The notes: a model not told the origin generated them from the letters alone. DNA of 25,805 nucleotides from Elysia marginata (GCA_019649035.1 BMAT01007176.1:175441-201245), one strand, 5' to 3'; shown: positions 1 through 10,290, counted from the first letter of the stretch. Program-made: numbers and translations.

Positions 1-65
1 TCTCTCTCTCTCTCTCTTTCTCGATCTCTCTCCCTCTCTTTCTCTGTTTCTCTGCATTTCTCTTT
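1..65. repeat. (TC)n microsatellite at window edge
   Basis: Imperfect TC dinucleotide repeat interrupted by TTTCTC and CGATCTC. It runs off the left edge, so its true length is unknown. Confidence 0.95.
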
Positions 66-1554
66 CTGAAGCAAAAATTTAAAGTGAAGGCGCTCAGTTC
101 ATCACAAAACACAGCTTGATCACTTCAGAATAGAATACTTTGGGTAAATAAAGAGGGATATTCACGGCTTTTTCATTGACATGGTGCAGTTTTAAGAGAT
201 AATTCATAAATAAGGTCTTTTCTTGTTTTTGTTTTTTTGAACTTCGTTTGACTTCCACCGAACCATACTAAGAAAAGTGATATCAAGTCAGAACACAGTC
301 TTTACTTTTATTTATGGAGAATCTGAATTAATAAAAAAAAATTACATTGGCGACCGACTTACAGCTTATGAATGGATTGCTCAAGTGCTCAAATATTTGA
401 ACTGTGATGTTCTACAAATTTTCGTTGTTGGTTTTGTTTCAGAGCTTCATTAAGAAAAAAAAAAAACAGCTGTAAATAACACCAACAAAATGTAGTATAT
501 ATCTAGTCTTTAACCAGTTCTAAAACCTTGGACTGTTCAAACTGTTTTGAAGTTTCCAGCATTATTATACGACGTAGAGTAAAATGTAAGACCAATAAGA
601 AGCGTTCTAGAGAACATAGATCACGTGATTTAATAGTCAGATCTAGAAAAGAAAAATATTAAAGCAACATACAGCAACATGGCGTAACACAAGATATGAC
701 ATTACATCGTGCAAAGTTTAAAAACTCGGAAGCTACACCATAATTCCAATGGAAGCTTTTTTTTTAAACCAGGTTAAGTAAGGTTATAATTCATTTCTAT
801 TCAACCACTTAATTGTTTTTAAATGTTAGGAAAAGACTTGTCTTGTTGTGCAGTAGAGGAAACACATTATTCTATAAATTACTGTCTAAACAGAAAGGAA
901 GTTTTGATAATAGCCTCTTGAGTAGTATTACCTTGAAGAAAATTCCTTCATAGGAAGCTGTAATTGATCGTGATAAAACAAAGAAGATATTCTTACACTA
1001 ACAAATGGGTTGCATGCGCTGGGAAAGCTAAATCGTGGCAGGTATAACGATCTAGGTAATCCACAATCTGCCTGACAATTTCATCATGATATACTTTCTT
1101 TTGCTTTAAGAACGAACCGATAGGCCTACGGTTTGTTTTGGTCGGAGTTTATCTTTCGTTGAGATAGACGTTACTGTTTAACTGTCTGTGTGGTCCCATG
1201 TGTATGTATAAAATGATCATTTACACTCTCGTACCAGCCTAAACACGTAGAAACGTATGGGCGTATTGAAGCAAATATTTCTTAGATAACCTATCATGCG
1301 AAGTAAAAGGTTGAGATTGCGTAAAAAACCAACAGCAATGAAGTATTTTTTTCCTGAAAACGCTGTATCGAAAAAAAAAGCTTTGCTAGTGTGACCTTGA
1401 AAGAAATCTTAAGAATTTTTTCAGTTACACTTAGGTTATTGTTTTTGTTTTTAGACAATTCCTACTAACATTTCACGTGTGTTAGTAAAACCAACCCGGA
1501 CGAGACAAAAGCTTAAGGAACAAATGCAGAAACCGTAGGCCTGTCTGAGAAAGG
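66..1554. other. No gene seen; AT-rich noncoding stretch
   Basis: No frame of useful length, no tRNA-like box pair and no clear repeat was seen on either strand. There are only short homopolymers (A12 near 456, A9 near 1371) and isolated motifs such as a TCACGTGA E-box near 622. It could be intergenic DNA or part of an intron. Confidence 0.6.
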
Positions 1555-2680
1555 TCTTTCATTGTAACTTCTTCTTTCATGATAACGGTGAAAAGCAGTA
1601 AATACGGGGGCGAGAATTTTAATTTACTTTTGCTTTAAAAAGTGCGGACATTCTTTTGAAGTATTTAAGTTCAACCTTGTGTTAACTCTTTCTAAGTTGC
1701 ATTATGTTTACCTGAAGTAGATTCAACAAAGTTACTGTTTCTTTTTTAATATAAGGATTGAGAAAGCCAGGCGCGGCAGGCAGATGCGTCACAGGTCTTC
1801 GGGTTGATTACTCTGGAGCAGGTTTAGAAACTGGTTTTCTATCATATAGATTCTTTAAGAAATTGATGTTAACAAAATTATAAAAATGTGTTTCATAGCA
1901 AGAAATGAAAGAGAGAGAAGGACACAGAGAGAGAGAGAGAGGGTGTGCAGAGAGAGGAGTAAGAAGGAGGATGAGGCAAAGAAGTCAAAGAAAGTGTCAG
2001 CAAAATAGACAAAGGCAGAGAATTAGAGAGAGACAACTAGAGACATGCACAGTGGAACTAAGAGAGGAACAGATTATTTGAATTTTAACGATTTTTCTAT
2101 TGAAATTTCAAGGTCTTGGTAACATTTTGTGCCTAACGATCTCAGGAAGCTCTGATCATTTCTTTTCGCCAACAAAGTTAACGGTTTGTCAAAAAAAAAA
2201 TTAAAAACGCAAAACAGGAAATAATGGTGGTGACTCAGAAATCCATTTTCAGTCTAGTCTAGAAGAGTATCTTTCAACGATGAACCATTTGGAAGGAATT
2301 TAGAATTTCTAAAAGCGAAAAAAAGACCCGTTAAGGGGTTTTCAAATGAAAAGGGGAGCCAAGCGAGAGATACAGAAAAAAAGCCAGGAATGGCAGACAA
2401 TGAGAAACACAGATAAAGTAAAAGGCAGGAAAAAAGTAAAAGATAAGGATGAAACTAACAAGATTGAAATCAGTTCGTAAAGGCATTCAGGTTTTATAAT
2501 GATCGACAATTTTTCCCCATTTTTCTACCTGGCAGAACTTGTCAATTTGCTACGATTATCGTGAGTCTTTCAAAATAGGTTAGTGTGCCCTGCCACGCAA
2601 CGTACAAAAAAGCTACAGTGCCTAAGGAACTAGTCCAAGCATTTATTTCATGTTTAAAGTTGGGAGTAGAAATAATGACA
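1555..2680 (+). repeat. Long unclassified repeat, copy A (direct partner at 14605-16110)
   Basis: This segment aligns in the same order with 14605-16110. Anchors seen by eye are: a TTCAACCTT block near 1669, ACCTGAAGTAGATT at 1710-1723 against ACCTGATGTAGATT at 14758-14771, an AGAAAGCCAG block near 1760 against 14804, an internal GA-rich tract, a 21-base identity at 2107-2127 against 15325-15345, CAGAACTT followed by a CAATT block near 2534 against 15968, and CCTGCCACGCAA at 2589-2600 against 16037-16048. The flanks diverge, so the ends are approximate. No terminal repeats, transposase or reverse transcriptase was recognised, so the class is unknown: it may be an old nonautonomous element or a segmental duplication. 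Confidence 0.65.
1908..2045 (+). repeat. GA-rich purine tract inside copy A
   Basis: Imperfect (GA)n with AGG and ACAG interruptions. It sits at the same relative place as the GA tract in the partner repeat at 14931-15240, so the microsatellite was probably present in the ancestral unit. Confidence 0.85.
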
Positions 2681-3299
2681 TTACCGTGGCGCATTAGTGG
2701 GTTAACTTCAAAAGTTTTAAAGTGAGAAAAAATGTTTTTAAAAAAGTGGTTTCAGAGGGGTTTTTTTGCTCTTCATGTATATGGATCTCTAAACTTACTG
2801 TATTCAACAATCACTGCTGAGAAAAAGCGAAACAAAGAGAAAAATGTTACAAGAACCGTAGGCGAAAGCTTAACGTATGGCTAAATATTTTCTTTGAAAA
2901 AAAAAGACGTCAACGAAAGAGACAGTTCAGTCGTTTTTTTCAAATTCGACTTATTATTTGATAATTTTTCTTTCTTTACTCAGCAACGCCACACAAGTAT
3001 TTCTGGTAATTTTATCCAATTATTTTCTGCGACTGTTTTAATTTTTCTCTCTATTATACTCAAAAAGTTGCCTTATTGCAAATGCTAAAAATTGCTAACA
3101 TTTAAAACACTAAAATTGTGTTACCAATTCGATCAACAGATTTCTGAACAACAAATATTTCATTGCGCTTAATGAAAATCAATTTTTTTGTTTTGTTAAA
3201 TAGGCTATCACACTATTGTTTTCAGTGTTGTACGCAGTAGCTGTAACTAGCTCTTTAGTTATCGAAAACAAAGAGTACACGTGACGCGCTTTTCCCTAA
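2681..3299. other. No gene seen; possible upstream region of the 3351 exon
   Basis: Very AT-rich up to about 3240, then a more CpG-containing piece with CACGTGACGCGC near 3279. That piece could be a proximal promoter for the candidate exon at 3351, but no TATA box or initiator is convincing. Frames here are short and AT-driven. Confidence 0.4.
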
Positions 3300-3350
3300 A
3301 AAAATCCGAGCCGCACAACAAGTTATGATGCAACAACGTACACAACAAAA

Positions 3351-3581
3351 ATGGCTGCAAATATTTACGCAAAAAATGAAGTATTTTATGGCAATAATGG
3401 GAATGAGATTAGAGCGCAAAGTATCGTTCTTGTTGGCACACTCCCTCTTAGAAGTCAATTGCATGCGGGCAAAAACGATACTTTTTTGGTCTATACTCAT
3501 TCCCAATACGTGTGTGCTTTGAAAAATGCAGTTCCAAAGTGGATGAGAATTTTTGTAGGAGAATATCCCACAGACACAACT
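3351..3581 (+). CDS. Candidate first coding exon, unknown protein (77 codons, phase 0)
   Basis: I do not recognise this protein. The frame opens with MAANIYAKNEVFYG in a good animal start context (A at -3, G at +4). An in-frame TAA lies upstream at 3297, and this is the first in-frame ATG after it. The frame continues for 77 codons to a strong 5' splice donor (ACT|GTGAGT at 3582); if unspliced it would stop at 3594-3596. The residues are mixed and globular in character (for example HAGKNDTFLVYTHSQYV and VPKWMRIFVGEYPTD), unlike the low-complexity frames elsewhere, and the local base composition is less AT-rich than the flanks. No signal peptide is seen. A competing out-of-frame ATG pair lies at 3325 and 3328. 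A mariner remnant follows in the presumed intron. No downstream exon could be assigned. It may be a chance frame or a relic. Confidence 0.35.
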
Positions 3582-3749
3582 GTGAGTAACTGTTAGCGTT
3601 CAGATTGGCCAATAAATGTATCGGATACGACTCACCTACAGAGCAGGCTGTATGGTTGAGACTGTATACCTAAAAAAATGGAAATTGCTATGATTCTGGG
3701 ATTTCTTGACACGTGCGCATAACTGAAGTATTTCTCCTCTTCAAGAAGA

Positions 3750-4017
3750 CGGTAAAGTCTAAGCACTGCCGCACACGAGTCGCTGTACGACACACTAAAA
3801 TAAGTGAACCTTTCGACCCTGCCGCACTCTGCATAAGGCCTAATCTTGCCCCATCGGACTATTTTCTGTTCTTCCGGGTCTACTACATTAATATTGATGT
3901 GATTGCAAATATTGGCCGATGGTGCTATGAACAGCCGCCAACGGAATGCGCCGCATCCAACAGGTCCAACACTGGCAGCTTTGTGTAGATTGTGCTGATC
4001 ACTACTTTGAAAAATGA
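3750..4017 (+). pseudogene. Decayed mariner-like transposase, C-terminal half
   Basis: This is the fossil of a DNA transposase of the mariner (IS630/Tc1/mariner) superfamily, which normally cuts and pastes its own element using a DDE/D triad. The hallmark motif PNLAPSDYFLF is readable at about 3838-3871; family members usually have PDLAPSDY there. Upstream, near 3761-3783, a scrambled version of the DNAxAHTSR block that carries the second catalytic Asp can be made out, with the Asp lost. After a frameshift near 3945-3955 the family's C-terminus is readable as RRIQQVQHWQLCVDCADHYF, then EK and a TGA at 4015-4017. At least two frameshifts are needed and the N-terminal DNA-binding half is missing, so it is inactive. 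No terminal inverted repeats were found. Which mariner subfamily it belongs to is not decided. Confidence 0.82.
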
Positions 4018-4114
4018 ACTTTTGGCTTCACTTTTACTTATATGGTTTATTTGTGAGCTACAATGAACAAAGAGTGCCGCAAAACCAAAATTTACTTTTC
4101 GGCTCGCTCTCGTG

Positions 4115-4144
4115 TCGAAAACATTTTTTAAATGATGTTTTCGA
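4115..4144. repeat. Perfect 10-bp inverted repeat, 10-nt loop
   Basis: TCGAAAACAT at 4115-4124 is followed by ATGTTTTCGA at 4135-4144. It lies about 100 bases past the mariner stop. It may be part of that element's 3' end or chance. Confidence 0.6.
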
Positions 4145-4230
4145 AAACGTGGTCCGAAACACGTATACTTTTGTACTTGAAATAAGGCTAAGGTGCACCG
4201 ATGTCATTAGAAATATGGGTCATCAGAAAC

Positions 4231-4282
4231 CGAGAAATATTTGAATAGATCATGAGGCTGGTTTCGGCGGTGGAGGACTCTA
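4231..4282 (+). repeat. SINE/LINE 3'-end module, solitary fragment
   Basis: GAGAAATA followed by TGAGGCTG, then TTCGGCGGTGGAGG, aligns over about 50 bases with the reverse complement of 7963-8013 (GGGAAATA, TGAGGCTGCC, TTCGGCGGTAGAAGG). This suggests a shared 3' tail from a retroelement family. No tRNA-like head is seen upstream, so it is a truncated copy or a piece of the parent LINE. Confidence 0.5.
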
Positions 4283-4925
4283 AAACATATTTATATATTT
4301 TTTTTTAATTTTAAGTGAAAATAATAAGTTTCCAATTTGAGTACTTGTAAAAATACCCTCTAATGATATTTTCAGTTCTCTAAAGTAACACAAAAATCTA
4401 AAGGCTAATGAGAAGTAATGAATTACCATTCATTCAAATGACTAACCAGACGCGAATGTGATATTTAAGAAATGCGTCAATATTATTTCCCTCACAAACT
4501 TCATGTATTTGACCTTCTGTTCGCACGGTGGATGAACACTAAAGTAAAACTAAAAAATCAAACCCTCATGGTTATAATCATTAAAGCAACGTGTGTTAAA
4601 TTACCACTGTAAAAAGAAAAAAAAATTGGATAGCTTCAAAACACATTTACAAAAGAAAACACGGCAGGATTGCCTGTAATATGAATAAATGACGACTGAA
4701 GGACTCCATCAATGTGCAAAGAAGAAATGGAATCGACTGATGACAGCCCTACAAGGTGCAATAACTAAACTAGATCGGGAGATATAATACAATAAACATA
4801 GTAGATGATGTAGTCACAAGCTGGACCGGCAATTTCAATTTGGAGGTATAAACCAGCCATACGATATTGCTACTAATTACCATAATCTAGAGGTTATGTT
4901 TTTCTATTCTGAACAAAGCTTTTTT
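4283..4925. other. No gene seen; AT-rich noncoding stretch
   Basis: Short frames only. No repeat or RNA gene was recognised beyond A-rich runs. Confidence 0.6.
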
Positions 4926-4929
4926 ACAT

Positions 4930-5135
4930 CGAAAGAAGAAAGTGAAGCAGAAGAAGAAAAAGAAGAAAAGAAGAAGAAGAAGAAGAACAACAACAACATT
5001 AAGAAAAAGTAGAACAACAAGAACAAGAACAAGAAACAAAGCAAGACGAAAAACAAGAAGAAGAAGAAGAAGAAGAAGAGGATAGAAAGATTGACAAAGA
5101 AGAAATAGACAGAGACAGAGACAGAAAGAGGGTAA
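4930..5135 (+). repeat. (GAA)n / (AAC)n purine-rich low-complexity tract
   Basis: GAA repeats, then an ACAAC-rich section near 4986-5035, then (GAA)n again at about 5057-5078, and an AGACAG tail. The minus-strand frame across it is a Leu/Phe-rich artefact of the repeat. Confidence 0.9.
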
Positions 5136-6045
5136 GCCAGACAAAATAAAAGACAAAGTAATTAGAAATTTATGACTTTTTTGTTAAGGAAATTAGACTA
5201 CATGTATTGGTGTCTGTGCATTTTAAATTAAGTTCAAAGGAAAGAGGGTTGGCCTCAGGATATCAATAGATAATATTTTAGATAAGGAACAAGTTTATCA
5301 AATTCTCTTCCCCTCTTTTACATGGCTTGTCAGGAGAAGAACGATAGAATTCACAAAATTTAATTAAAAAGGATACTACATCACTGCCACATACGTTTAA
5401 ATATGATCGTTCTTCAAAGTAGCCCACTGTAATCCATGTACTAACAAGGACAATATTTAGATTCCCATTCATATTTATAATAATTATGTTGAGAGTGAGC
5501 GAACTCTCACAAAATGAAACGGTCTCCTGTAAACGGCAGGCTATAAGCTGTCCTACCTCGCCTTTAAATACTCTTAATTAGTGATGTAGAGAAATATTAG
5601 AGATTCTTTAAACAAAACGAAGAAAAACACCGAGCTTTTCTTACCGTACAGATTTTATCGTATATTAACTTTATTAGGGAGTTTAAAGGAATGGTGTATA
5701 TATTTCTTACTTTTTGAAAATATTTATCCCTGTTGAGATGGTGAGGGACAAGGAAATAAAATTAATAGTCTAAGCACAGAGCACGAAGTACCTATACTTA
5801 AGCTGTTTTTCCAATTCATTGCCTTTCCCTGTTTGGATTTTTTACATTATAGCCAACGATGCTCTAGATTTTAGTGGATGGAGAAAAGGTAAATAATTTA
5901 TCCCTTCAATAAAAGCAGAAACTTGATATTTAGCAACATTGAAAAAGATAAAATAGGATGGGTATTCAGCGTTGTATTAGATAAACAAACAAACTAAAGG
6001 GCAGGAAATATAGCATCCTTGATAGAAACGGTACAATGACGATGT
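5136..6045. other. No gene seen; contains a 10-bp inverted repeat
   Basis: No coding signal. GAAGAACGAT at 5336-5345 is the reverse complement of ATCGTTCTTC at 5406-5415, with a 60-nt spacer. A short hairpin (TGAGAGT/ACTCTCA) lies near 5491-5510. Neither has a recognised context. Confidence 0.55.
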
Positions 6046-6059
6046 GCCAAACAGAGATA

Positions 6060-6194
6060 AAGAGATATATTTATATAGAGAGGCAGATGGACAGAGAGAG
6101 AGAAAGAAAATTAAGGGAGAGAGAAAGAAAGAAAGAGCCACAGAGAGAGGCAGATATAGGGCGACAGAGAGAGACATACATAGACAGAGCGGCA

Positions 6195-6262
<68 letters not shown>

Positions 6263-6264
6263 GA
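6060..6264 (+). repeat. Compound GA / (GACA)n microsatellite
   Basis: Imperfect GA-rich DNA from about 6080 becomes a pure (GA)n run at 6198-6227 and then (GACA)n to about 6264. All five overlapping frames here are repeat artefacts (Arg/Glu on plus, Ser/Leu on minus). Confidence 0.95.
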
Positions 6265-7019
6265 CTGAAATACTTAACAATGTGTTCAAGACACATGTAA
6301 CTGAAACTGATGAAACTTTAATGTCTGGTCCTAGTAAGAAGAATAAATAAAAGGAGGAGAGAGAAAAAGCAGAGGGAGAGAAAGAAGGAAAATAGACAGT
6401 TAGCTGGGAAATGTGATAAAACCATGGAAGGTAGATTACGAGTGAACTCGAAATGTCAGTGAGTACAAATGGGAAGTAAAGCTTTTAGATCTAACAGTAT
6501 GTTATGAAAGATTACAAAGCCATTTGTTTGCTCCCAGTTTATTTCAATGTACTAAGAACACACTAAATGGTGGTATGGCAATGCAGTTTTAGGTACATTA
6601 TACTTCTGCATGTAAAGAAAAGTTGATAAACATTCAAAGGCGCATAGGCTAGATAGAGCTATCGATATAGAATTATAGATTTAGTTTTTAGATTCAAAGG
6701 ACCAGAGACTAAAATTTTGTTTTGAAGCAATATGATTTGGTGAATGTCCTTTAAAATTCAACGTAACAATAGTAACCTGTACCATAATAGAAAGATACTG
6801 AGAAACACTGAAGGCCTTGAGCTTCGAGTTGAGACAGGTAGTTGAAATATAGGTATAAACGGGCATCTGAATGTGTATGTGGAAAGAAGAGGTAGTATGA
6901 CGGCTAGATTGTTATCTAAAAATATTCATTTTAAAAATAAACAGCGCCTTCGGTAGCCAAAATATGTCACTCGAACCTTAACTAGTTGTAACATTATTTT
7001 CAAAGAGAGTTAGATACAC

Positions 7020-7020
<1 letters not shown>
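6265..7020. other. No gene seen
   Basis: GA-rich up to about 6400, then ordinary AT-rich sequence. Short frames only. An isolated B-box-like GGTTCGAGT (minus, near 6971) has no matching A box. Confidence 0.6.

Positions 7021-7066
<46 letters not shown>
7021..7066 (+). repeat. (GA)n microsatellite
   Basis: Nearly perfect AG dinucleotide run of about 45 bases. It creates a Ser/Leu artefact frame on the minus strand. Confidence 0.95.
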
Positions 7067-7070
<4 letters not shown>

Positions 7071-7354
7071 AAATTTACAAACACTCATGTCATTTCTCCT
7101 GAAAAATCCGAGTGAGAGTAGTTCAAATAGCCATGCGATCAACTCAAGTCTTCTCAGAAAACAACAGCTTATGGTACTGCATTTTTTACAGAACAAAAGT
7201 ACAAGTGCTCTCATCTTCCAGACTTGTGTGTTTGTTGGAGCAGTGCTAGAGCTAATGTAGCTTGTTTTGCTTTGCTTGGCGGGGCAAAAATGACAGTTTT
7301 GTTAGCTTTTACTTCACGATTTCCAAAACAAAAGCAGCAAAAGATGTTGACGAG

Positions 7355-7555
7355 CAATTCTTTACTGTTTTCAACGAGACATTTTTAAAGCTTTCAAAAG
7401 TGAAAAATTTCATAAAATTATCAATGTATCGAGGAAATATACTAAAACTTTTGCTGATTTAAAATATATATAAAAAAAGAACAATATACTATAAAATGGT
7501 ATTTCTTCAATAAAAGAATTTCCGACTCTCGACTCATTCGCCAGGATGCAAGACA
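7355..7555 (+). repeat. Unclassified ~200-bp repeat, copy 1
   Basis: Aligns in direct orientation with 11363-11565. Shared blocks in order are: GAGACATTTTTAAAGCTT against AAGACATTTTTTAAGCTT, an ATAAAATTnTCA block, GATTTAAAATATA, and CGACTCATT followed by AGACA. Copy 1 abuts a SINE at 7587. Family not recognised. Confidence 0.6.
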
Positions 7556-7586
7556 AGCAAATACATGAAATTGGTTGCTTTCTTTT

Positions 7587-7830
7587 GAGGCGTGGGTCAT
7601 GATCTGCTTGTAGACGTTCGGCTTTAGAATCGGGGAGTTCGGGTTTCGAATCTTGGTCAAGCCCAGCTTGTGTTTTCTTCATCCTAATCAGGTGTTGAAT
7701 GAGGACTTGGCTACAGATAGTGAAATATTTTGTCTGCAAAATAGAGTGACGCACACATTCTAACACCTCCTCTGTGGACAAGTTAATTAATCAAAGACTT
7801 ATTGGGGAACATCGCAGTGTTAATCTATTA
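7587..7830 (+). repeat. tRNA-derived SINE, family B, 3'-truncated diverged copy
   Basis: The head (GACGTTCGGCTTTAGAATCGG then GTTCGGGTTTCGAATC) matches the tRNA-like head of the copy at 10739, and the body follows through a CAGATAGTGAAA block, AGAGTGACGC and CTCCTCTGTG to a GGGGAAC block near 7804. The (TTTAC)n tail is missing. The antisense of this copy supplies much of the longest open frame in the window (minus, 7410-7781), which should not be read as a gene. Confidence 0.72.
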
Positions 7831-7962
7831 CCACTCTAGAGGCTTGATCCAGAAACCATTGGTTCACTTTATTAAACAGGAATTTAGTTTTTGAAGGACG
7901 TATGTAGTGTCCAATCTACATTTATTAAACCTTTTTAATGACCAATTAAAATACGATTATAG

Positions 7963-8283
7963 CCGGCCTTCTACCGCCGAAGGCAGCCTCAAGACGTCAC
8001 ATAATTATTTCCCCCAGCAGACCTCCACACACCAAGGATAAATTCAACTCACATTTCAGAGCATTGCTGTACGGTTGTCTCTTAGGCGTAAAAGACTTAC
8101 ATTTCACTAATTGTAAGCACTGTCTTTAGTCAGGTATCCATTTTCAGTTGGATGAACTGAAGAAAATGTAGATGAACTGCCTTCACAAGGCAGTTACAAC
8201 ATGAGTCGTGGTTGGGAATCGAACCCGCAACAGTCGCATCATGACACCGACGCACAAATCACTAGACCACTGGATGACTTATG
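7963..8283 (-). repeat. tRNA-derived SINE, family C, minus strand
   Basis: Read on the minus strand from 8280, GTGGTCTAGTGATTTGTG forms an A-box-like block and GGGTTCGATTCCC a B-box, at tRNA-like spacing. The body contains CTTCAGTTCATCCAACTG then AAAATGGATACCTGAC, a core of a type I associate with invertebrate tRNA-SINEs. The 3' part ends near a GGCTGCCTTCGGCGGTAGAA block whose counterpart is at 4231-4282. The head is solid; the 3' boundary is less certain. Pol III would transcribe an intact copy, but this one is likely dead. Confidence 0.65.
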
Positions 8284-10262
8284 AGGAATGTCCAAACTAA
8301 ACATTTTATCAAAAAGTTTATTCATAACAGACTATGATTGCAGATGGAAAAAAAATTAATAAAAAAAAGTTGTTTCAACTGAAAAGTAACGTCAGTCCCT
8401 TAAAAATCGGCGGGGGCTAGAAAGTTTGAAATCTGAGCACTAAGTACAACACAGGCCGAGTAGTATGAAAGGTGAATGAAATACCGGTATTAAAATCTTA
8501 AGGGTCTTCATTTAAAGTATAGTTACAACAAACTCTTTATCATAAGTCTAAATTATCTTGAAAAATAAAGCCAAATTTTCAAACAAATTGATTATATTGA
8601 GTATTGCAGAATGTTTCCAAGATTCTAAAACTGGAGTATGTCACAAGGCACAAAAGCTATAACATTTTTGGAAGAAACTAATCTACATCATCAAGATTTA
8701 GATTATTTTAGGTCGAGAGAATATTTTGATCTAGAGTCTACATTAGGCCAAGAATTAGCCTAGGTTTTGGGCCTAAACTTTTTCCGTTTTAGGCTCTGCT
8801 TGCCATGTTTGTTTTTTTTTTTTTTTTTTGCCATTTTTAAAGTGAACCTACCGAACGCCTTCATATCTCGCGTATTGCTCACCCTAACTATAAAAATGCA
8901 TGTACAGCTGGATCACAAACTTTTAAGAAAATCAGAGAAGGTATACTTTTCATTTTAGAGATCCATTTCAAGCGAAATTTTAAAAAGTAACTTGTGATCA
9001 ACACGGCAGGTAACGCAGTAAAGGGTTTGTATAAAAACAGGCTCTTTTTTTAAAGTAGGAAAAGTAAATAGGGAGAGGTCTGTACAAAAGACACAGAGAG
9101 GATAGTGAGCATACAGAGAATATGTCTAGAGCGATGACTCAGAGAAACTAATCTCTTGGCCATAAGACCAGGGAAAGGGAATTCACTAGTGTATAATATA
9201 TGAGAAGATGGCAAGATTACATCGAACCTGACATTTCTTTATGACGAGTCAAGAAGGTAAGGAAACATCCTAGTCGAGAGAGATATACTGGAATTCACGT
9301 GAAAAACGGGGGTACGCGGAAGAACTTCTATATGGTTATGATAAACTAAACGATAGCAGGAGATGGTATAATGTAGCTACCAAATAAATATTTACTATCT
9401 GTAAGAGCAAGATCACAGTTTTATTTAGATAAGAATTTGACAACATGATAGTTGAGTCTACATTTTTACAAGGGATGGGAAGGAGTTGGAGATAAGAGGA
9501 AAACGCTCCAGTATTTGACCTTAGCAGAAAAAAACGTGATTATTCTCAAAATTCCAAACTTCTAACTCTTCCTTAAAATTGTTAAAAGAAACTGCTTGAC
9601 ATAACTTTTTATGGTATAAATGTGCCGCTTTTCAGTTTTATAAGTTTGTCGTTTGTTTTGTATTAGAACCACAAGCTATACGGCCATGTTCTTTAAAATA
9701 AAAGAAAAAGGGATGTGCTCACGTGGATTTTTTTATTTTCAAAGACCGTTGTAGAGAGAGAAACCTTTCAAAAACATTGATTAGAACAAACATAAACTGC
9801 TATTATTTGTTGTATCTAATTCAAGTCCATGCTTTCGTAACTGTTGTAAAATGTCACCGTTAAAACAACTTTGTTTTTAAGAAATAAAAAACTTCATATG
9901 AGATGCACTTTTACGTTCTTTAAAAATAAAAAAAGATTTCTAGCCCGCATTATTTTTCTTTTTTTTAAAAAAACGGATTTTCTCCTGACACAGTGGATTT
10001 CTACATTACATAGCTGGTGGAAAAGTTATAGCCAACATGCTATGATATAAAGTATTATAAATGTTGGTCTTTGTTCACCACAGAACACAATCATCGTTAT
10101 CATGCCCCTACCTAAGTAAATACTTAATGCGCCTAATAATGACCAGCATTATCCATGTACGTTTTCAGCTAGTGCTGGTTTTTAGTCAGTATGTCTGTAT
10201 ATTTTGTTAGCAATTAACATGTGCTGGTCTTTATGCTTATCTGTCTGTCTGACTGTCTAGTT
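8284..10262. other. No gene seen; T18 homopolymer inside
   Basis: AT-rich noncoding DNA. The only marked simple repeat is a T run at 8812-8829. Frames are short and composition-driven. No RNA gene or transposon end was recognised on either strand. Confidence 0.6.
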
Positions 10263-10290
10263 TCTCTCTCTCTCTCTCTTTCTCTCTCTC
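10263..10290 (+). repeat. (TC)n microsatellite, left flank of SINE A
   Basis: TC repeats with one TTTC interruption, directly abutting the SINE head at 10291. Confidence 0.95.

Noticed and set aside
3325..3522. 65-codon frame overlapping the candidate exon
   Set aside because: It is out of frame with the better candidate at 3351, Met-rich by chance and ends without a donor.
5977..6350. Five overlapping frames with Arg/Glu or Ser/Leu runs, up to 104 codons
   Set aside because: Each is a direct readout of the GA/GACA microsatellite in a different frame.
6965..6985. GGTTCGAGT on the minus strand resembling a B box
   Set aside because: Isolated motif next to a microsatellite, with no A box.
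7410..7781. Longest open frame in the window (123 codons, minus)
   Set aside because: It runs antisense through the family B SINE at 7587-7830 and then into a Phe/Tyr/Ile-rich AT tail. The open frame follows from repeat content, not coding constraint.
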